From Pyronema omphalodes (Eukaryota; Ascomycota; Pezizomycetes; Pezizales; Pyronemataceae), in NCBI GenBank assembly GCA_024516155.1, contig JAJJXM010000045.1:124001-188000 (forward strand): 64,000 nucleotides of DNA, written 5' to 3'. Below are positions 45,975 to 57,059 of the stretch, piece by piece (position 1 is the first letter of the stretch; the number at the start of each line of letters is the position of its first letter). The notes under the pieces are model-generated. The model was not told where the DNA came from, did no database searches, and saw nothing but the letters and a program-made list of their open reading frames with translations. The position numbers and the translations under genes are program-made.

Positions 45975-46551
45975 CTAGTGGACCAGTCACCCACGAAGCT
46001 ATGGTAAGATTACAGATCAAAACCATCAGGAGATATTCGACTGCATTGTATCACGATTGGAAACTCACCTATCATTGTGGGACTTCCATGGCTCCGACGC
46101 ACAACCCCAGTATCGACTGGAACGAGGGAAGAGTTACGTTCGACTCGGCGCGTTGCGCTAAGAGGTGCCTAGGGACCTCGACCTCACCTCACGCGACCAC
46201 GGTAACGGAAAACGACGCTATTCAGCAATATCGACTGGACACTGCGCAGGCCGCAGCCAGGGAAGAAAAGGAAGGAAACCTGGGGAAATAGAACGAGGAA
46301 AAAGGAACAAGAAGCGGCGCCGTGGCGAAGAAGGATCGAACGGAACCAGGGAAAGAGGGGGAAGAGGAGCAACAAGGAAGGGTCCAAGACGGGCACAAAT
46401 GATCTCTTCGAAGGAGGTTCGAGGAGGACATGGGAAGGACGAAGAAGAAGGAGCTACAAGGAACCTGGGAAGACAGACAAGTGATCCTCTTCAAATAAGG
46501 GTCGAGAAGGACCAGGAGGAGGAGGAACGAAAAGAGATCAAAATTACGAAC

Positions 46552-46810
46552 AAACGATCCTTTTCGAATGCAGACTGAGGAAAAGGAGGGAAAAAGGGAG
46601 GAATGGAAAGAGTCCCGGGATGCTGCACAAAACGATCCTTTTCGAATGCAGCCCGAAGGAGGGAAAGAAGAAAAGGAGGAACGGAAACGGACCCGGGGAC
46701 TGCACAGAACGATCCTTTTCGAATGCAGCCCGAGGGAGGGGAAGAAATAAAAGAGGAACGGAAACGGATCCGGGATGTGCAGAAAAGGATCCTTTTCGAA
46801 TGCAGCCGAT
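46552..46810 (+). repeat. 77-78 bp tandem repeats in the protease-RT linker of chromovirus 1
   Basis: ACGATCCTTTTCGAATGCAG recurs at about 46552, 46630, 46708 and 46786 (the last with one change), separated by GGAACGGAAACGG-type purine-rich spacers. All frames read as Glu/Arg/Lys-rich. Confidence 0.85.
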
Positions 46811-46899
46811 GGAACGAGGAAGAGGGGAAGATGAGGAGGAACGGAAGGAACCTTGACTGGATCGCTTACGCCGCATGGGATCGCTAGAGCCCGTTATCC

Positions 46900-48260
46900 C
46901 AGGGTTCAGCCAACAGCAGGAACCGACCCCGCGTTCGGCTGGTGACATTGTTCCGGTCGAATATCACGACTTCTTGCATGTATTCGATAAGGAAGAAGTG
47001 TCGGGACGACCCCCACACCGCCATCACGACCATCGGATTCCGTTGGTGAAGGGAGGGGTTCCACCATTCGAACCCTTCGAGCATTGGACGAGGGAAGGTT
47101 GAAGACGTTGAGGAATACTTGGACTCAAGTCTGGAGAAGGGATGGATACGCCGCTCGACATCACCGGCGGGGGCCCCGATCATTTTGTAAAAAGAAGGAT
47201 GGCACACTGAGACTCTGTGTGGATTATCGGGGCTTAACGAGATCACAGTGAAAGATAGAACACCTCTCCCTGATAGGGGAAGCGTTGGATCGACTATCCA
47301 ACGCAAAAATATACACGAAACTCGACGTACGGGACGCCTATCATAACCTGCGAATCGCAAAGGGGGACGAATGGAAGACTTCGGACGAAATACGGTCTTT
47401 TGAGTATTGGTCATGCCATTCGGTCTTACCAACGCTCCAGCATCCTTTCAGATGGATGAACGAGGTCCTCAGCGACTATCTGACATCTTCTGTCTGGCAT
47501 ACCTGACGACATCCTCATTACTCGGATGATCTGCATCAACACCAACAACATGTGAGAAAGGTTTTGGAACGGGTGGATAAGGTAAAGTTGAGGCTCAAGG
47601 CCTCAAAATGCGAGTTTCACACCACGAGACGGAGTACTTGGGATATATCATCTCACCAACGGGGATAGGATGGATCCGGAGAAGGTAAGGCAGTGGCAGA
47701 ATGGAGGGAACCGACAAACGTGAAGGGAATCCAGAGTTTCATAGGGTTCGCCAACTTCTATAGGAGGTTTATCCGGGATTTTAGCAAGATTACGGCGCCT
47801 CACAAAACTGACGAGGAAGGATGTAACATGGAAATGGGACGACGCGGCTAAATCAGCATTCGAACACTGAAACGGGCAATGATTTCTGAACCTATCCTAC
47901 GACATTTGACCCCACAAAACCCTTAACCCTGGAGACAGATGCGTCGGACTACGCCATCGGGCAGTCTGCTCACAGCCGGACGACCAAGGCATCTACATCC
48001 CTTGGGATATTTCTCGCGCAAACTGAAGGACCCGGAACTAAATTACGATATCCACGATAAAGAACTCCTCGCCATAGTGAAGGGCTAAATAAATGGGGTA
48101 CCTACTGCAAGAATACTCGACACAAGATTACTATATTAACGGACCATAAAAATTTGGAATATTGGACTACAAAAAAGACCTAAACCTACGGCAGGCAAGG
48201 TGGGCGGAAATGTTGGCGAATTACGACTTCGCAATAACGTATCGACCCGGCAAACTGGGG
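46900..48260 (+). pseudogene. Chromovirus 1 reverse transcriptase and ribonuclease H
   Basis: In order: HRHHDHRIPLVKG (about 47020), LCVDYRxL (47205), [25 protein letters not shown] (first Asp, 47285-47360), [17 protein letters not shown] text (47410), LAYLDDILI-like text (47490), and [16 protein letters not shown] (47745). RNase H starts with [13 protein letters not shown] near 47930 and shows [12 protein letters not shown] near 48045. More than ten small indels break it. Confidence 0.8.
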
Positions 48261-48379
48261 GAAAGCCCGACATCCTATCGAGAGAATCAGGAGATTCTCC
48301 TTGGGAAGGGGAGCTGAAACACCGGCAGAACAGGGAACGAGTTCTTTTGCCGCCGCAGACCTTCTGGATCAACTCTGCC

Positions 48380-49640
48380 GAGGTCATGGAAATACAGGTC
48401 GACGAGGAATTGTTAAAAGAAATCCAACAGAAAACAAGGGAGGATCAGGAGATACAGGAGATATTAAGAAATTACGCTGGGGAGAAGATAGACCGGAAGG
48501 TAGCATTGGGACTTTGCGAAGAACGGGAGGGGCTGTTACTGTATGAGGGGTTGATATGGGTACCAGAACCATGAGTTGCGGCTACGGCTCCTACATGACC
48601 ACCATGATGCACTCGTTGCGGGACACCCAGGGCGGGCAAGGACCTTGGAGCTAATAGTAGGAATTATTATTGGCCTCAGCAACGCCAATATGTCAACCGA
48701 TACGTAGACACTGCGATACCTGCAAAGGATTAAGCCAGTTAGGCACGCTCCTTTCGGGCTCCTGAAGCCCTTACAGCCACCATCGAGGCCGTGGGATTCG
48801 GTGTCCATGGATTTTATCACGGACTGCCGTCAAGAGGAGGAAACAACGCCCTATGGGTAATTGTGGATCGGTTCACGAAGATGGCTCACTTCGTGGCCTG
48901 CGGACACGATGGGGCCGAAGGAACTGGCGGATGGATTCCTGAGGCATGTGGTCAGGGCCCACGGACTTCCTAACGATATCGTCTCGACCGCGGGTCTCTA
49001 TTCACCTCGACGTTTTGGAAGCGAGTGATGGGGGCAATGGGGACGTCAAGGAAGCTCAGCACCGCATTCCACCCCGAGACCGACGGACAGACCGAACGCA
49101 CGAACGCCACCCTCGAACAGTACCTGCGGGCGTACTGCAATTACCAGCAGGACGACTGGGAAAAGCTACTCCCAATGGCGGAGTTTTGCTATAACAACAC
49201 TCAATCCGAGACAACAAAGGTAACCCCCTTTTCGCGAATTATGGGTATCATCCGCGGTTCGCACCCAGCCTAGGAAAAATAGAAGGAGGATTCCCGGAGG
49301 TGGCGGAATACGTCTCAGCCCTCACCAACCTCCACCGGGAACTACAGGCAGAAATCGGATATGCACAGGCTGCCCAGGCAGAACAGGCAAATCGGAAGAG
49401 ACACCCGGATCCCGTACTCAGGGAGGGGGATAGGGTGTGGTTGCGGAGGAAAAACGTGAAGACAACTCGCCCATCCAGCAAGTTGGATTACAAGCTGATG
49501 GGACCATACACCATCCTCGAGCGCGTGGGGACAAGAGCGTATAAATTGGATCTCCCCGCCAGTGTGAAAATACACCCCGTATTCCACATCTCATTGCTCG
49601 AGCTGGCTCAACCCCTCTTACACCGATCCCCGGGCACGTC
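48380..49640 (+). pseudogene. Chromovirus 1 integrase
   Basis: The N-terminal zinc-binding HH-CC part is visible as HHDALVAGHPGRA (48600) and DTCDTCK (48705-48730). The catalytic core has NALWVIVDRFTKMAHFVAC (48850) and [25 protein letters not shown] (49055-49130, including the D,D-35-E glutamate region). The GPY/F-like end has WLRRKNVKTTRPSSKLDYKLMGPY (49440-49510). The 49300-49701 frame is open into the chromodomain linker. Confidence 0.8.
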
Positions 49641-49667
49641 CAACCTCCTCCCCCACCAATTGTTATT

Positions 49668-49862
49668 GAAGACGAAGAGGAATGGGAAGTGGAGGAGATA
49701 GTTGATTCCCGCTATCATCGAAACAGACTCCAGTATCGTGTACGTTGGACGGGATTCCCTGATCCCGACCGAACTTGGTACCCATCGGAGAACTTCACGA
49801 ATTCCCCCGACGCATCCGACGATTTCACACAACCTACCCAAGAAAACCGGCCCCAAGGTTGT
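49668..49862 (+). pseudogene. Chromovirus 1 chromodomain
   Basis: EEWEVEEIVDSRYHRNRLQYRVRW (in two adjoining frames) then TGFPDPDRTWYPSENF. This is the aromatic-cage chromodomain pattern (Y/W..YRVRW.G..d.TW.P) that directs chromoviral integrases to marked heterochromatin. One frame change lies near 49700. Confidence 0.8.
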
Positions 49863-49926
49863 AAAAACCATGGCTAGCCCATAAACCCCGAGAACGACCA
49901 ACACTCCGGCGGCTGGTACCGCCAGG

Positions 49927-50802
49927 ATGCCCCACCACCGACAACCACGTATCCCCCACACGATGCCCAACACTGGACCTTTTGTTACGACGACTACTGC
50001 GCCACACATCGACAATCGAAAGAAAACTACAACTATTTTCCAACCGCTGGGGGAAGGAACCAACGAATGCAACTGCGGACGGACGCACGATCCCGAGTTA
50101 GAGGCTGTGATCCGGAGGAAACATCTGGACGTTCGGAAGGCCTGTCGGGCCTGGCAGCGAGGAAAGAGGGTCTGCTACGACTGTGGGTTTCTGGTTAACA
50201 TGGACGGCCATGAAGCCAGATGCGGCGCCACAGGGCCTGCCCGCTCCTCGACACTCCCGCTCCGACACCGATGAACCGACCCCCGTCCCGGAGAAAGACC
50301 AGCAACACCCCAACGGGGAACAGCCACCAACAGCACCCGAGCTGGCCTCGGAAACCTCGAGCGAGACTTTGATGGAGAAGAGGTACGTCCCTGTCTACCT
50401 CATGTCTCCGAACAGGGACCCCGAACGACTCGCAATAAACCTCTCTTTCTACGGACCACCCACTGGAAAGGAAGAAGTGCCACCGCCGACCCACACCCCA
50501 CCGCCATTCGAGGGGTCCTCGTTGCCAGAGCACTCCAGCACTGGTTTCGGAGGAGACTCTCCCCGCCGCCAACGACTATCCGGCAGATGCCGCCGCCAGA
50601 ACCGCAATCGCCGTCGGCAGCGACAACCCCGACCTCGTCCCCATGGGGAACCCAGACAAGCCTCGTCGGAGTCTCGGCCTGGAGGGGGGAGCTACTGTCA
50701 CGAACCGCTAGGGATATGCTTCTGGGAGGGATTGTAACCACAGCTGGGCTGTGGTTCGTGGGTGTGACGCTGGGGATGGCGTACGTCACAGTTAGGGTTT
50801 AA
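49927..50802 (+). pseudogene. Chromovirus 1 third frame: Cys/His-rich, tail-anchored accessory protein
   Basis: It starts at the ATG at 49927 or continues from pol. Cluster 1 is NECNCGRTHDPELEAVIR. Cluster 2 is KACRAWQRGKRVC then CYDCGFLVNMDGHEARC (CX2CX8HX3C). After one frame change it reads PVYLMSPNRDPERLAINLSFY, a Pro- and Arg-rich part and SAWRGELLS. It ends with the hydrophobic helix MLLGGIVTTAGLWFVGVTLGM and a stop at 50802. The last 107 bp lie inside the 3' LTR (which starts at 50696). Chromovirus 2 has the same order, with differences mainly silent in the shared blocks. There is no signal peptide; the single helix at the very end suggests a tail anchor. Function is unknown; an env-like or membrane-targeting role is speculation. 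Confidence 0.6.
50679..50691 (+). promoter_or_regulatory. Polypurine tract of chromovirus 1
   Basis: TGGAGGGGGGAG just before the 3' LTR. The chromovirus 2 equivalent on the minus strand is TGGAGGGGGGGG near 52612-52625. It primes plus-strand DNA synthesis. Confidence 0.6.
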
Positions 50803-51451
50803 GCGAAGAGGTGGAGCTAGGGCTAGGCGAGAGGAGTTAGGGTTAAGCGAGGGACAAGGGGGTAAGTGCGGGGTGGAACGAGGAGGGTTTCCTCGAGGTT
50901 TGGATATGTTTTGCTTATGTTTTGTTGTGTTTTGCTTATGTTGTATTGTTTTGCTTATGTTTTGTATTATGTTTGTTATGTTTTGTATTATGTTTTGGTT
51001 TATGTTTGTATTGTGTTTTAGTTAGGTTTTGGGAGTCACGTGGAGCGAAGGGTGTCTCATGATGGATGGAATATCTGCGGGTCAGATAAGTTGGGAAATC
51101 ACATGAGCACAGGGACAAGGTATATAAGGGGACATTTGTATTTCATTAGTCTAGTACGCAATCAATTATCTATCTACACAATCTATCTACACACTGCAGT
51201 TCTATCATCTAAACCGTGACCGAAAACCCAGCCCATCCCAACATACTTACCCAGCCCAAATACCTACCTATCCCCACCCAGATCCCCATCCGACGATCCT
51301 ATCAGAGGCAACGCTGCAGGGACATCCTGTGTACAAGGTAAGTACTGCCTGAGCCCGTGACTAACTCACCTAGAAGTCCAGAGCCGAACCCGATTGCATA
51401 GCAATCCGACGGTTGTATCGCCTGTCGACCGTGTGTAGCCGGATTCTGACA
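50696..51451 (+). repeat. Chromovirus 1 3' LTR
   Basis: 756 bp, nearly identical to 43779-44534. Most differences are 1-6 bp indels (for example an extra CGAC before GTGTGTAGCC). Confidence 0.92.
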
Positions 51452-51817
51452 TGGTAAGGGTGAGCTTTGGGTCAAGCCAAAATCCGAGCCAACGGATGGC
51501 TGTCGAGCGAACGGGATCTGGTGAGGGCCTACCGAGACTGTGACCTCGTCAGGGTTAGCCTCTCCCCTCCGTCGAGAAAAGAGCATAGCCTCCGTCTTTT
51601 CTTTTTCAAAACCACCGCGTTGGTGGAGGCCCACCACGAGCATGCGTTTGCACACCGTTCAAGCTTGTCGGAGACCTCCTGAGCAGAGTCACCGGTCACG
51701 ATCCAGGTCACGTCATCGACAAATGACAGGCCTGTGACGTCGGGGACTCTGGACTCTACATAATCGGCGAGATCGGCTATATAGATCAGGAAAAGGACTG
51801 GGGACACGGGGGATCCT
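51452..51817 (-). mobile_element. LINE B, second piece (reverse transcriptase part)
   Basis: Continues LINE B directly after the chromovirus 1 insertion. It encodes, on the minus strand, SPVLFLIYIADLADYVE and TGLSFVDDVTWIVTGDSA (the catalytic FVDD). It stops at 51817 inside GGGGGATCCTT, where the chromovirus 2 LTR begins. Confidence 0.9.
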
Positions 51818-52609
51818 TATCAGAATCCGTATCCACGGTTACTGACGACAGGCAGCGCGGGGGCTTCGGCGGCGAGGAGAGCGGCGGCGGGTTAGGTAAG
51901 GCTGGTAAGTTGGGAATGGGCAAGGGTTGTGGGCTGGGAAATCACAGGTGAGTTTGGAGAGATGGGAAATCACAAGGGAACTTTTGTAGATCGGATTGTG
52001 GTAAATAGAAACTTGATTGCGTGGAAGAAGAAATAAACTACATACAAATTTCCTCCTCTTATACTTGTTCCTTCATGACTCGTGACTCAGCATTCTCCGC
52101 CTGCGGAGAATGCTTCCAATGCTAACCGCCGTGATACTACATACATGACCAACATTCCCCAACATTGCCAACCGCCGTAATTCCAAATAAGAAAGCAAGA
52201 TAACTAACCGCCATAATTCCAAATAATAATAACAAGGAAAGAGTACATACCAAAAGAGATAACTACCGGCTAACCGCCGTGATTCCAGATAGCAAAGAAA
52301 GAGTACATACCGAAAGAGATAACTTCCTGGCTAACCGCCGTGATTCCAAATAGTAAAGAAAGAGTACATACCAAAAGAGAGAAGTAAAAGATTCCAACGG
52401 TTCCCTAGCCGCCGTAATACCTAAAAGAAATCCAAATAAGAAATAACTCCGAACATATGAAAATCCTCGGCAAGGGGCCCCGCCCCTTGCCCTAACCCTA
52501 TCCCTTCACTTCATGACAGCGTAACAGGTTGCTAGGGTGATGACGATCACCCATAGCCCTGCGGTGGTGACGGCGGAGGCCAGGAGCATGTCACGGGAGC
52601 GTTGTGACA
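51818..52609 (-). repeat. Chromovirus 2 3' LTR
   Basis: 792 bp, TGTCACAACG..CTGATA on the minus strand. It holds a TATA-like GTATAAG (52058-52064, minus), the last 104 bp of the third frame, and an internal tandem repeat. Apart from the coding end it is unlike the LTR of chromovirus 1. Confidence 0.85.
52125..52425. repeat. About 60-bp tandem repeats inside the chromovirus 2 LTR
   Basis: CTAACCGCCGTGATTCCA followed by AAAGAAAGAGTACATACC and AAAGAGATAACT recurs three to five times with variation. Confidence 0.85.
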
Positions 52610-53309
52610 TAAGCCCCCCCCTCCAGGCCGAGACTCCGGCGAGGCCGTAGGCAGTCCTCAACGCGGGCCTCCGGATGGGGGACCGTCCCCGATACTGCCT
52701 TCCCCGACGTCGGCGACGTACGACGTCCTGGGTGATGTCCTCGAGGACATAAGGCGGTATTTGCTCTTGTTGGTGTCCTAAGGGGGGCGCCGTTATTTGT
52801 TCTTGTTGGTGCCCTGAGGAGAACGGGGGTATTTGATGTTGTTGGTGCCCTGAGGCGGGGGGCTCCGGGGGATCCGAACAAGGGGCGGATGGCAGGTCGT
52901 CGGTTGGTCGGTAGTCGACGGTGGGGAGATGCTGTTCCGGCTCCGCTGTCTGATAGAAAGACAGGTTGATCGCCACCTTCTCGTGGTCCGAGGGTCCCGT
53001 CATCATAATCACTGGGAGTTGGTGTCGGATCGTATGGAGGGTGGAGTCCTCCGATTCCAGTTCGCGGGGACGGGGTGGTTCGTTTTCCTGATTTTCCGTA
53101 GGGACGGGAGGTTGCTTTCCTGTCCCGGGTTCGTCCTTGCAGGGTGGTATCGTTGCCGGGGTTTCCGTGGGGGGTTTCCATCCTCTGATACCGCATCTCT
53201 GGTCGTGTCCGTCTTTGTTGACCAGGAATTTACACACATTGCAGAGTCTCTTTCCCTTCTGCCATGCCTTGCAGGCCTTTTGCGGGTCCATCCTTCGGTG
53301 TCGGATCAC
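52506..53309 (-). CDS. Chromovirus 2 third frame: Cys/His-rich, tail-anchored accessory protein (267 aa open)
   Basis: Open for 267 codons, stop at 52506. It has KACKAWQKGKRLC and CNVCKFLVNKDGHDQRC (CX2CX8HX3C), PVIMMTGPSDHEKVAINLSFY, three or four GHQQ(E/H)QI repeats (about residues 158-187), an Arg-rich stretch (RRRRRGRQYRGR), then SAWRGGLMSQ and the final helix MLLASAVTTAGLWVIVITLA. Five residues or so follow the helix, as in tail-anchored proteins. Upstream of 53309 the same frame continues with SCSCGQLHDPELEWVIR; its true start is uncertain and there may be one indel near 53390. The last 104 bp are LTR sequence. It lies directly 3' of the chromodomain region. No known family was recognised. 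Confidence 0.65.
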   Translation of the reverse strand: MIRHRRMDPQKACKAWQKGKRLCNVCKFLVNKDGHDQRCGIRGWKPPTETPATIPPCKDEPGTGKQPPVPTENQENEPPRPRELESEDSTLHTIRHQLPVIMMTGPSDHEKVAINLSFYQTAEPEQHLPTVDYRPTDDLPSAPCSDPPEPPASGHQQHQIPPFSSGHQQEQITAPPLGHQQEQIPPYVLEDITQDVVRRRRRGRQYRGRSPIRRPALRTAYGLAGVSAWRGGLMSQRSRDMLLASAVTTAGLWVIVITLATCYAVMK

Positions 53310-53539
53310 CCATTCTAACTCGGGGTCATGTAGCTGCCCGCAGCTACATGATTTTTTATGCGTGCCGCAATTGCTTGCGCCACCGCTGGGAAATGATTGT
53401 TGTTTAATTTCGATTGGAGGTGAATGGAGCAGGAGTCGTTGTTGCAGAACGACCAGTGTAGTTCTGCGTGCGGGATCGTGGGGTGGGGGTTTTCTTTTCT
53501 GCCGGGGGAGTAGGGGTTCGGTACCAGCCCAAGAGGACG

Positions 53540-53800
53540 GGGGGGTCCTCGGAGTTCGTTCTATCGTCCATTACAGCTGTGGGGCAGGTCTATTAGGGTA
53601 CCTGCGGTGGAATTGGGTGATGGCGTCGGGGGAGTTTTGGAAATTGTCGGCGGGGTACCAGGTCGTATCGGGGTCGTGGAAACCCGTCCCCTTAACTCGA
53701 TATTGTATCTGACCCGGTGGCGTCGAGAATCCACTATCTCCTCAACTTCCCACTCTTCCTCGTCGTCGAGGACAATCGGTAGCGGAGGGGGCTGAATGGC
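53540..53800 (-). pseudogene. Chromovirus 2 chromodomain (degenerate)
   Basis: DDEEEWEVEEIVDSR (about 53785-53735) matches chromovirus 1, but the second half (YxVRW.G, TWYP) is out of frame. Downstream, an HWSFCNNDSCSIH-like reading (about 53465-53425) matches HWTFCYDDYCATH of chromovirus 1 in a frame overlapping the third ORF. Confidence 0.6.
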
Positions 53801-53833
53801 CTGGGATGGTGGTCGAAGTGGGTTGAGACGGTT

Positions 53834-54954
53834 CTAGAAGGGAGATGTGAAATACTGGATGGATCTTTGCGTTGGGGGGGAGGTCCAGTTATAAGCTCGC
53901 GACCCTACCTTAGACAAGATAGTGTAGGGCCCCAATAGCTTGTAATCGAGCTTGTTGGAGGGTCGGGTGGTTTTCACATTCTTCCTCTTCAGCCAGACCC
54001 GATCTCCCACTCGAAGGACCGGATCCGGGTGTCGATGCCGGTTCGCCTGTTCTGCATGAGCAGTCTGGGCATAGTGGACCTCTGCCTTCAGATCCTCGTG
54101 AAGTCGGTTGAGGGCGCCAACATATCTGGAGACCTCGGGGCTTCCTTCCGCGACTTCACCCAGCGGCTGGGTAAAACGGGGATGATATCCGTAATTCGCG
54201 AAAGAAGGGGGACACCTTGGTCGTTCCTGAGCGGGAGTTGTTGTAGCAGAACTCCGCCATAGGAAGGAGTTGGTTCCAATTGTCCTGTTGATAGTTACAA
54301 TACGCCCTGAGGTATTGTTCGAGGATCGCATTGACCCTCCTGTCTGTCCGTCGGACTCTTGGTGATGAAACGCCGTACTCAGGTTCCTCGTGGTTCCCAT
54401 TGCCTCCATAACCCTCTTCCAGAACTGAGAGGTGAATAGAGACCCCCGATCCGAGATGATGCTGCTCGGGAGTCCGTGGGCCCGTACCACATGTGTGAGA
54501 AACCCGTGCGCAAGTTCCCTGGGTCCCATAGTGTCCTTACATGCTACAAAGTGCGCCATCTTCGTCAAGCGGTCCACAATCACCCATATCGCATTCATTC
54601 CCCCATCTTCGGAAGACCTGTGATAAAATCCATGGAGATGGATTCCCATGGTCTTCTGGAATCTGTAACGGTCGTAAGAGGCCGAAGGGGGCGTGCTTAA
54701 TGGGCTTGATACGTTTACAGGTATCACAGTAGTCGACATATCGAGTCACTACTGTCGTTGTTGTGGCCAATAAAAATTCCGGCTGACCAACTCCAAGGTC
54801 CTTGCCTTCCGGATGCCCCGCGGCTGGGAGTCGTGATGCTGTCGTAAAATTTGTAACCTCAGGTCGTCGTCTCAGGGACCCATATCAATCCTCGTATAGG
54901 AGTAACCCATCCTTTTCCTCGCATAACCCAAGGGGACCCTTTGTCTCGGGCTAT
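53834..54954 (-). pseudogene. Chromovirus 2 integrase
   Basis: YCDTCKRIKPIKHAPFG (zinc-binding CC, about 54735), NAIWVIVDRLTKMAHFVACKD (54590), [21 protein letters not shown] (catalytic Asp, 54480-54420) and STAFHHQESDGQT (54370). The distal part has LKRKNVKTTRPSNKLDYKLLGPYTIL (53990-53920). Two frame changes are seen. Confidence 0.8.
54950..54954. repeat. Target-site duplication of LTR element 3 (left)
   Basis: GCTAT, repeated at 61329-61333. Confidence 0.9.
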
Positions 54955-55473
54955 TGTCAGGGACACGAGAACGGACGTTCAAGGGACACACTGAACATAC
55001 CGGAAAGAGGGACTAGGCAGGTTCGGAACGGGGAGCGGCAGGACAAGGACCGAAGTGCTCGTCAGACGGACGGCAACACTAAACAGGGACAGGGACAAGG
55101 AAATGAGTGAGTAGGATTAGGAGAGGAATTCTATATTAGGAGTCAGGAGAAGACACAAGACGTTCGATGGAGAATCTCGACAACGGGGAGGGCAAGCTCC
55201 TATGTACAAAGGGGCGGCCAGCACTCGTGCTGGGCCGTCATACAATCATCGCTACATGAGCTTTCCGTTCTCATCGATTCAACTGCGACGCCACAGCTCT
55301 AAGCTCGTGGTACGTCATCCATCATCAATCAGTCTCTCAGTCAACATGGCACGGCACACAACAACAAACAATCAACACAAACGGCACAACACGGCAAGAC
55401 AACGGCACGATGTTCAATCAACCACGACAACATGAGGACGCAACACAACGGCTCGTCAGCCGTGGCCGTGACA
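54955..55473 (-). repeat. LTR element 3, 3' LTR
   Basis: 519 bp; pair of 60804-61328. The plus strand reads TGTCAGGGACAC..GCCGTGACA. Confidence 0.92.
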
Positions 55474-55499
55474 GTACCCCCCCGTTAGGCTCGAGTTCC

Positions 55500-55690
55500 T
55501 ACGAGAGGAGAAGGTTGTCTGGGTATAACTGGTGAAATCTCTCGGCGGCCTCAGTTTCGGATAGGTTCGTTTCGGTTCCCAGGTTGGAGAGTCAGGCCGG
55601 TCCACTTGACGAGGTACTGCAGGTTTCTCTTGACCAACGGCTATCCAGAATTTCATCCACGAACATTCTTCTCGCCGTCTACTATACCGG
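55500..55690 (-). pseudogene. LTR element 3 chromodomain
   Basis: The pieces E-ILDSRWSRE, LQYLVKWTGL and SPTWEPKRTYPKL in three frames fit a chromodomain (xxYLVKWxGxxxxxxTWEP). Confidence 0.6.
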
Positions 55691-55744
55691 TAGAGGCGGT
55701 GGTGGAATAATATTGGCCAGGGAGGGGGTCCGAAGGGGCTAGGT

Positions 55745-56970
55745 TTAGTAGGGACACGGGGAAGGTCCTGTGGTGTTCATGGTCTCCGGTATATCGAATT
55801 CATAGGCGTGGGATCCAATAGGCGTAAACGGTGAAGGGGCTAGGTGTTTTATTTTATAGTTCTTTGAGGGGCGGCGGGTTCTTAGGTTGCGGGCGTCCAG
55901 CCATACCAGGTCTCCTGGTTTGAAGACCGGCGCGGGGAGTCGGGAATTGTCGGCGGCTTCTATGTGGCGGGCTTGGGCGTATTTCATTTCCGAACGTAAG
56001 ACGTCATGGATGTGTGACATCCTTTCCGCTCGTTCGCTTTCACTTCCTCAGGATTGTCGGTCCTGATTCCCAGTTCGAAAGAGCACTTGGGGTGTCGACC
56101 ATATAGCGTAGAACGGAGACAGCGACGTTGTATCCGATACTTGGTTATTTGCAGCAAATTCTGCCAGTGGTAAAAATTTCTTCCAATCGTCTTGTAAATA
56201 ACAGACGTACGCGCGGAGATATTGCTCCGTAACCGCGTTAATTCTCTCTGTTTGGCCGTCGGTTGGGGATGAAAGGCCGTACTCGTAGCAATTTCGATAC
56301 CCATGCAATTCGCCAGGTGTTTCCAGAAATGGGCCACAAATTGCGGACCGCGGTCGGACACCACTGTGTCTGGTAGGCCGTGTAGTTTGAATACGTTTTC
56401 AAGGAAGAGTTGCGCGAAGCCTTCTGCGTCTATCGTGGAAGACAAGGGCACTAAGTGCCGCTGTTTCGTTAGTCGGCAAACGATCGCACATATTGCGTCG
56501 AAGCCTTCTGATGTCGGTAGTCCAGTAACAAAATCCACCGATATATTCTGCCAAGGGTGGTGCGGAACCGGTAGGGGCTTCAGGGTTCCATAGGGTGCGT
56601 GGCGGGTAGCCTTTGTTCTTTTACAGGTGTGGCAATTTCGGACGAATTGGTCCACATCTTTTCTCATCGAGGGCCAGTAATAATTCCTGGCGAGGAGTTC
56701 GAAAGTCTTCGCACGGCCCGGGTGTCCCATGGTGGGGGGGTCGTGGTGATCTTGCAGTAGTTTCAATCGTAGTTATCCAGCGCGGGGACATAGAGGCAAT
56801 CTCGGTAGTACAATCTGTTTTCCAACACGGAGCAATCGGCGAGCGATATGTCCTTACAGATTTGTGTGCCATCTTCCAGCATTCCCAACACTCGGTTGGG
56901 GAATGAATCTGTCTTGTAGCCCTCTGTGAACAGGAGGTCTACTTCGGAAGGTGCGAGTTTCATTGGCGGG
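55745..56970 (-). pseudogene. LTR element 3 integrase
   Basis: HHDPPTMGHPGRAKTFELLARNYYWPSM (HH, 56740-56680), CHTCKRTKATRHAPYG (CC), WQNISVDFVTGLPTSEGFDAI (first Asp), [17 protein letters not shown] (second Asp, 56380) and [14 protein letters not shown]. The glutamate region lies in the overlapping frame 56308-56048 ([19 protein letters not shown]). The distal part is FKPGDLVWLDARNLRTRRPSKN (55925-55860). The 260-codon core frame is the longest clean stretch. Confidence 0.85.
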
Positions 56971-57059
56971 GTCATGCATAACTGAAAGTTCTGTGGCTTC
57001 AGAACAGCTTGCTGGTTCGCCAGTATGCGTTCGTCTCCCTCTTCCGGGAGGTCGGCGGC

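Larger units (their letters stand above)
43779..51451 (+). mobile_element. Chromovirus 1, Ty3/gypsy LTR retrotransposon
   Basis: A 7673-bp element with 756-bp LTRs (TGTCACG..TGACA), inserted in LINE B. The flanks are TGGTT and TGGTA (4 of 5 bases equal). Internal order: gag with zinc knuckle, protease, a repeat-bearing linker, reverse transcriptase, ribonuclease H, integrase, chromodomain, then a third frame that ends inside the 3' LTR. This is the chromovirus order (RT before IN, chromodomain at the IN end). Nearly every domain is split by 1-2 bp indels. Confidence 0.92.
51818..54954 (-). mobile_element. Chromovirus 2, 3' part
   Basis: A minus-strand Ty3/gypsy element related to chromovirus 1, inserted in LINE B. 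This piece carries the 3' LTR, the third frame, the chromodomain and the integrase. At 54954 it is interrupted by LTR element 3 and resumes at 61329. Its 5' LTR and the left part of gag are beyond the window. Confidence 0.9.
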
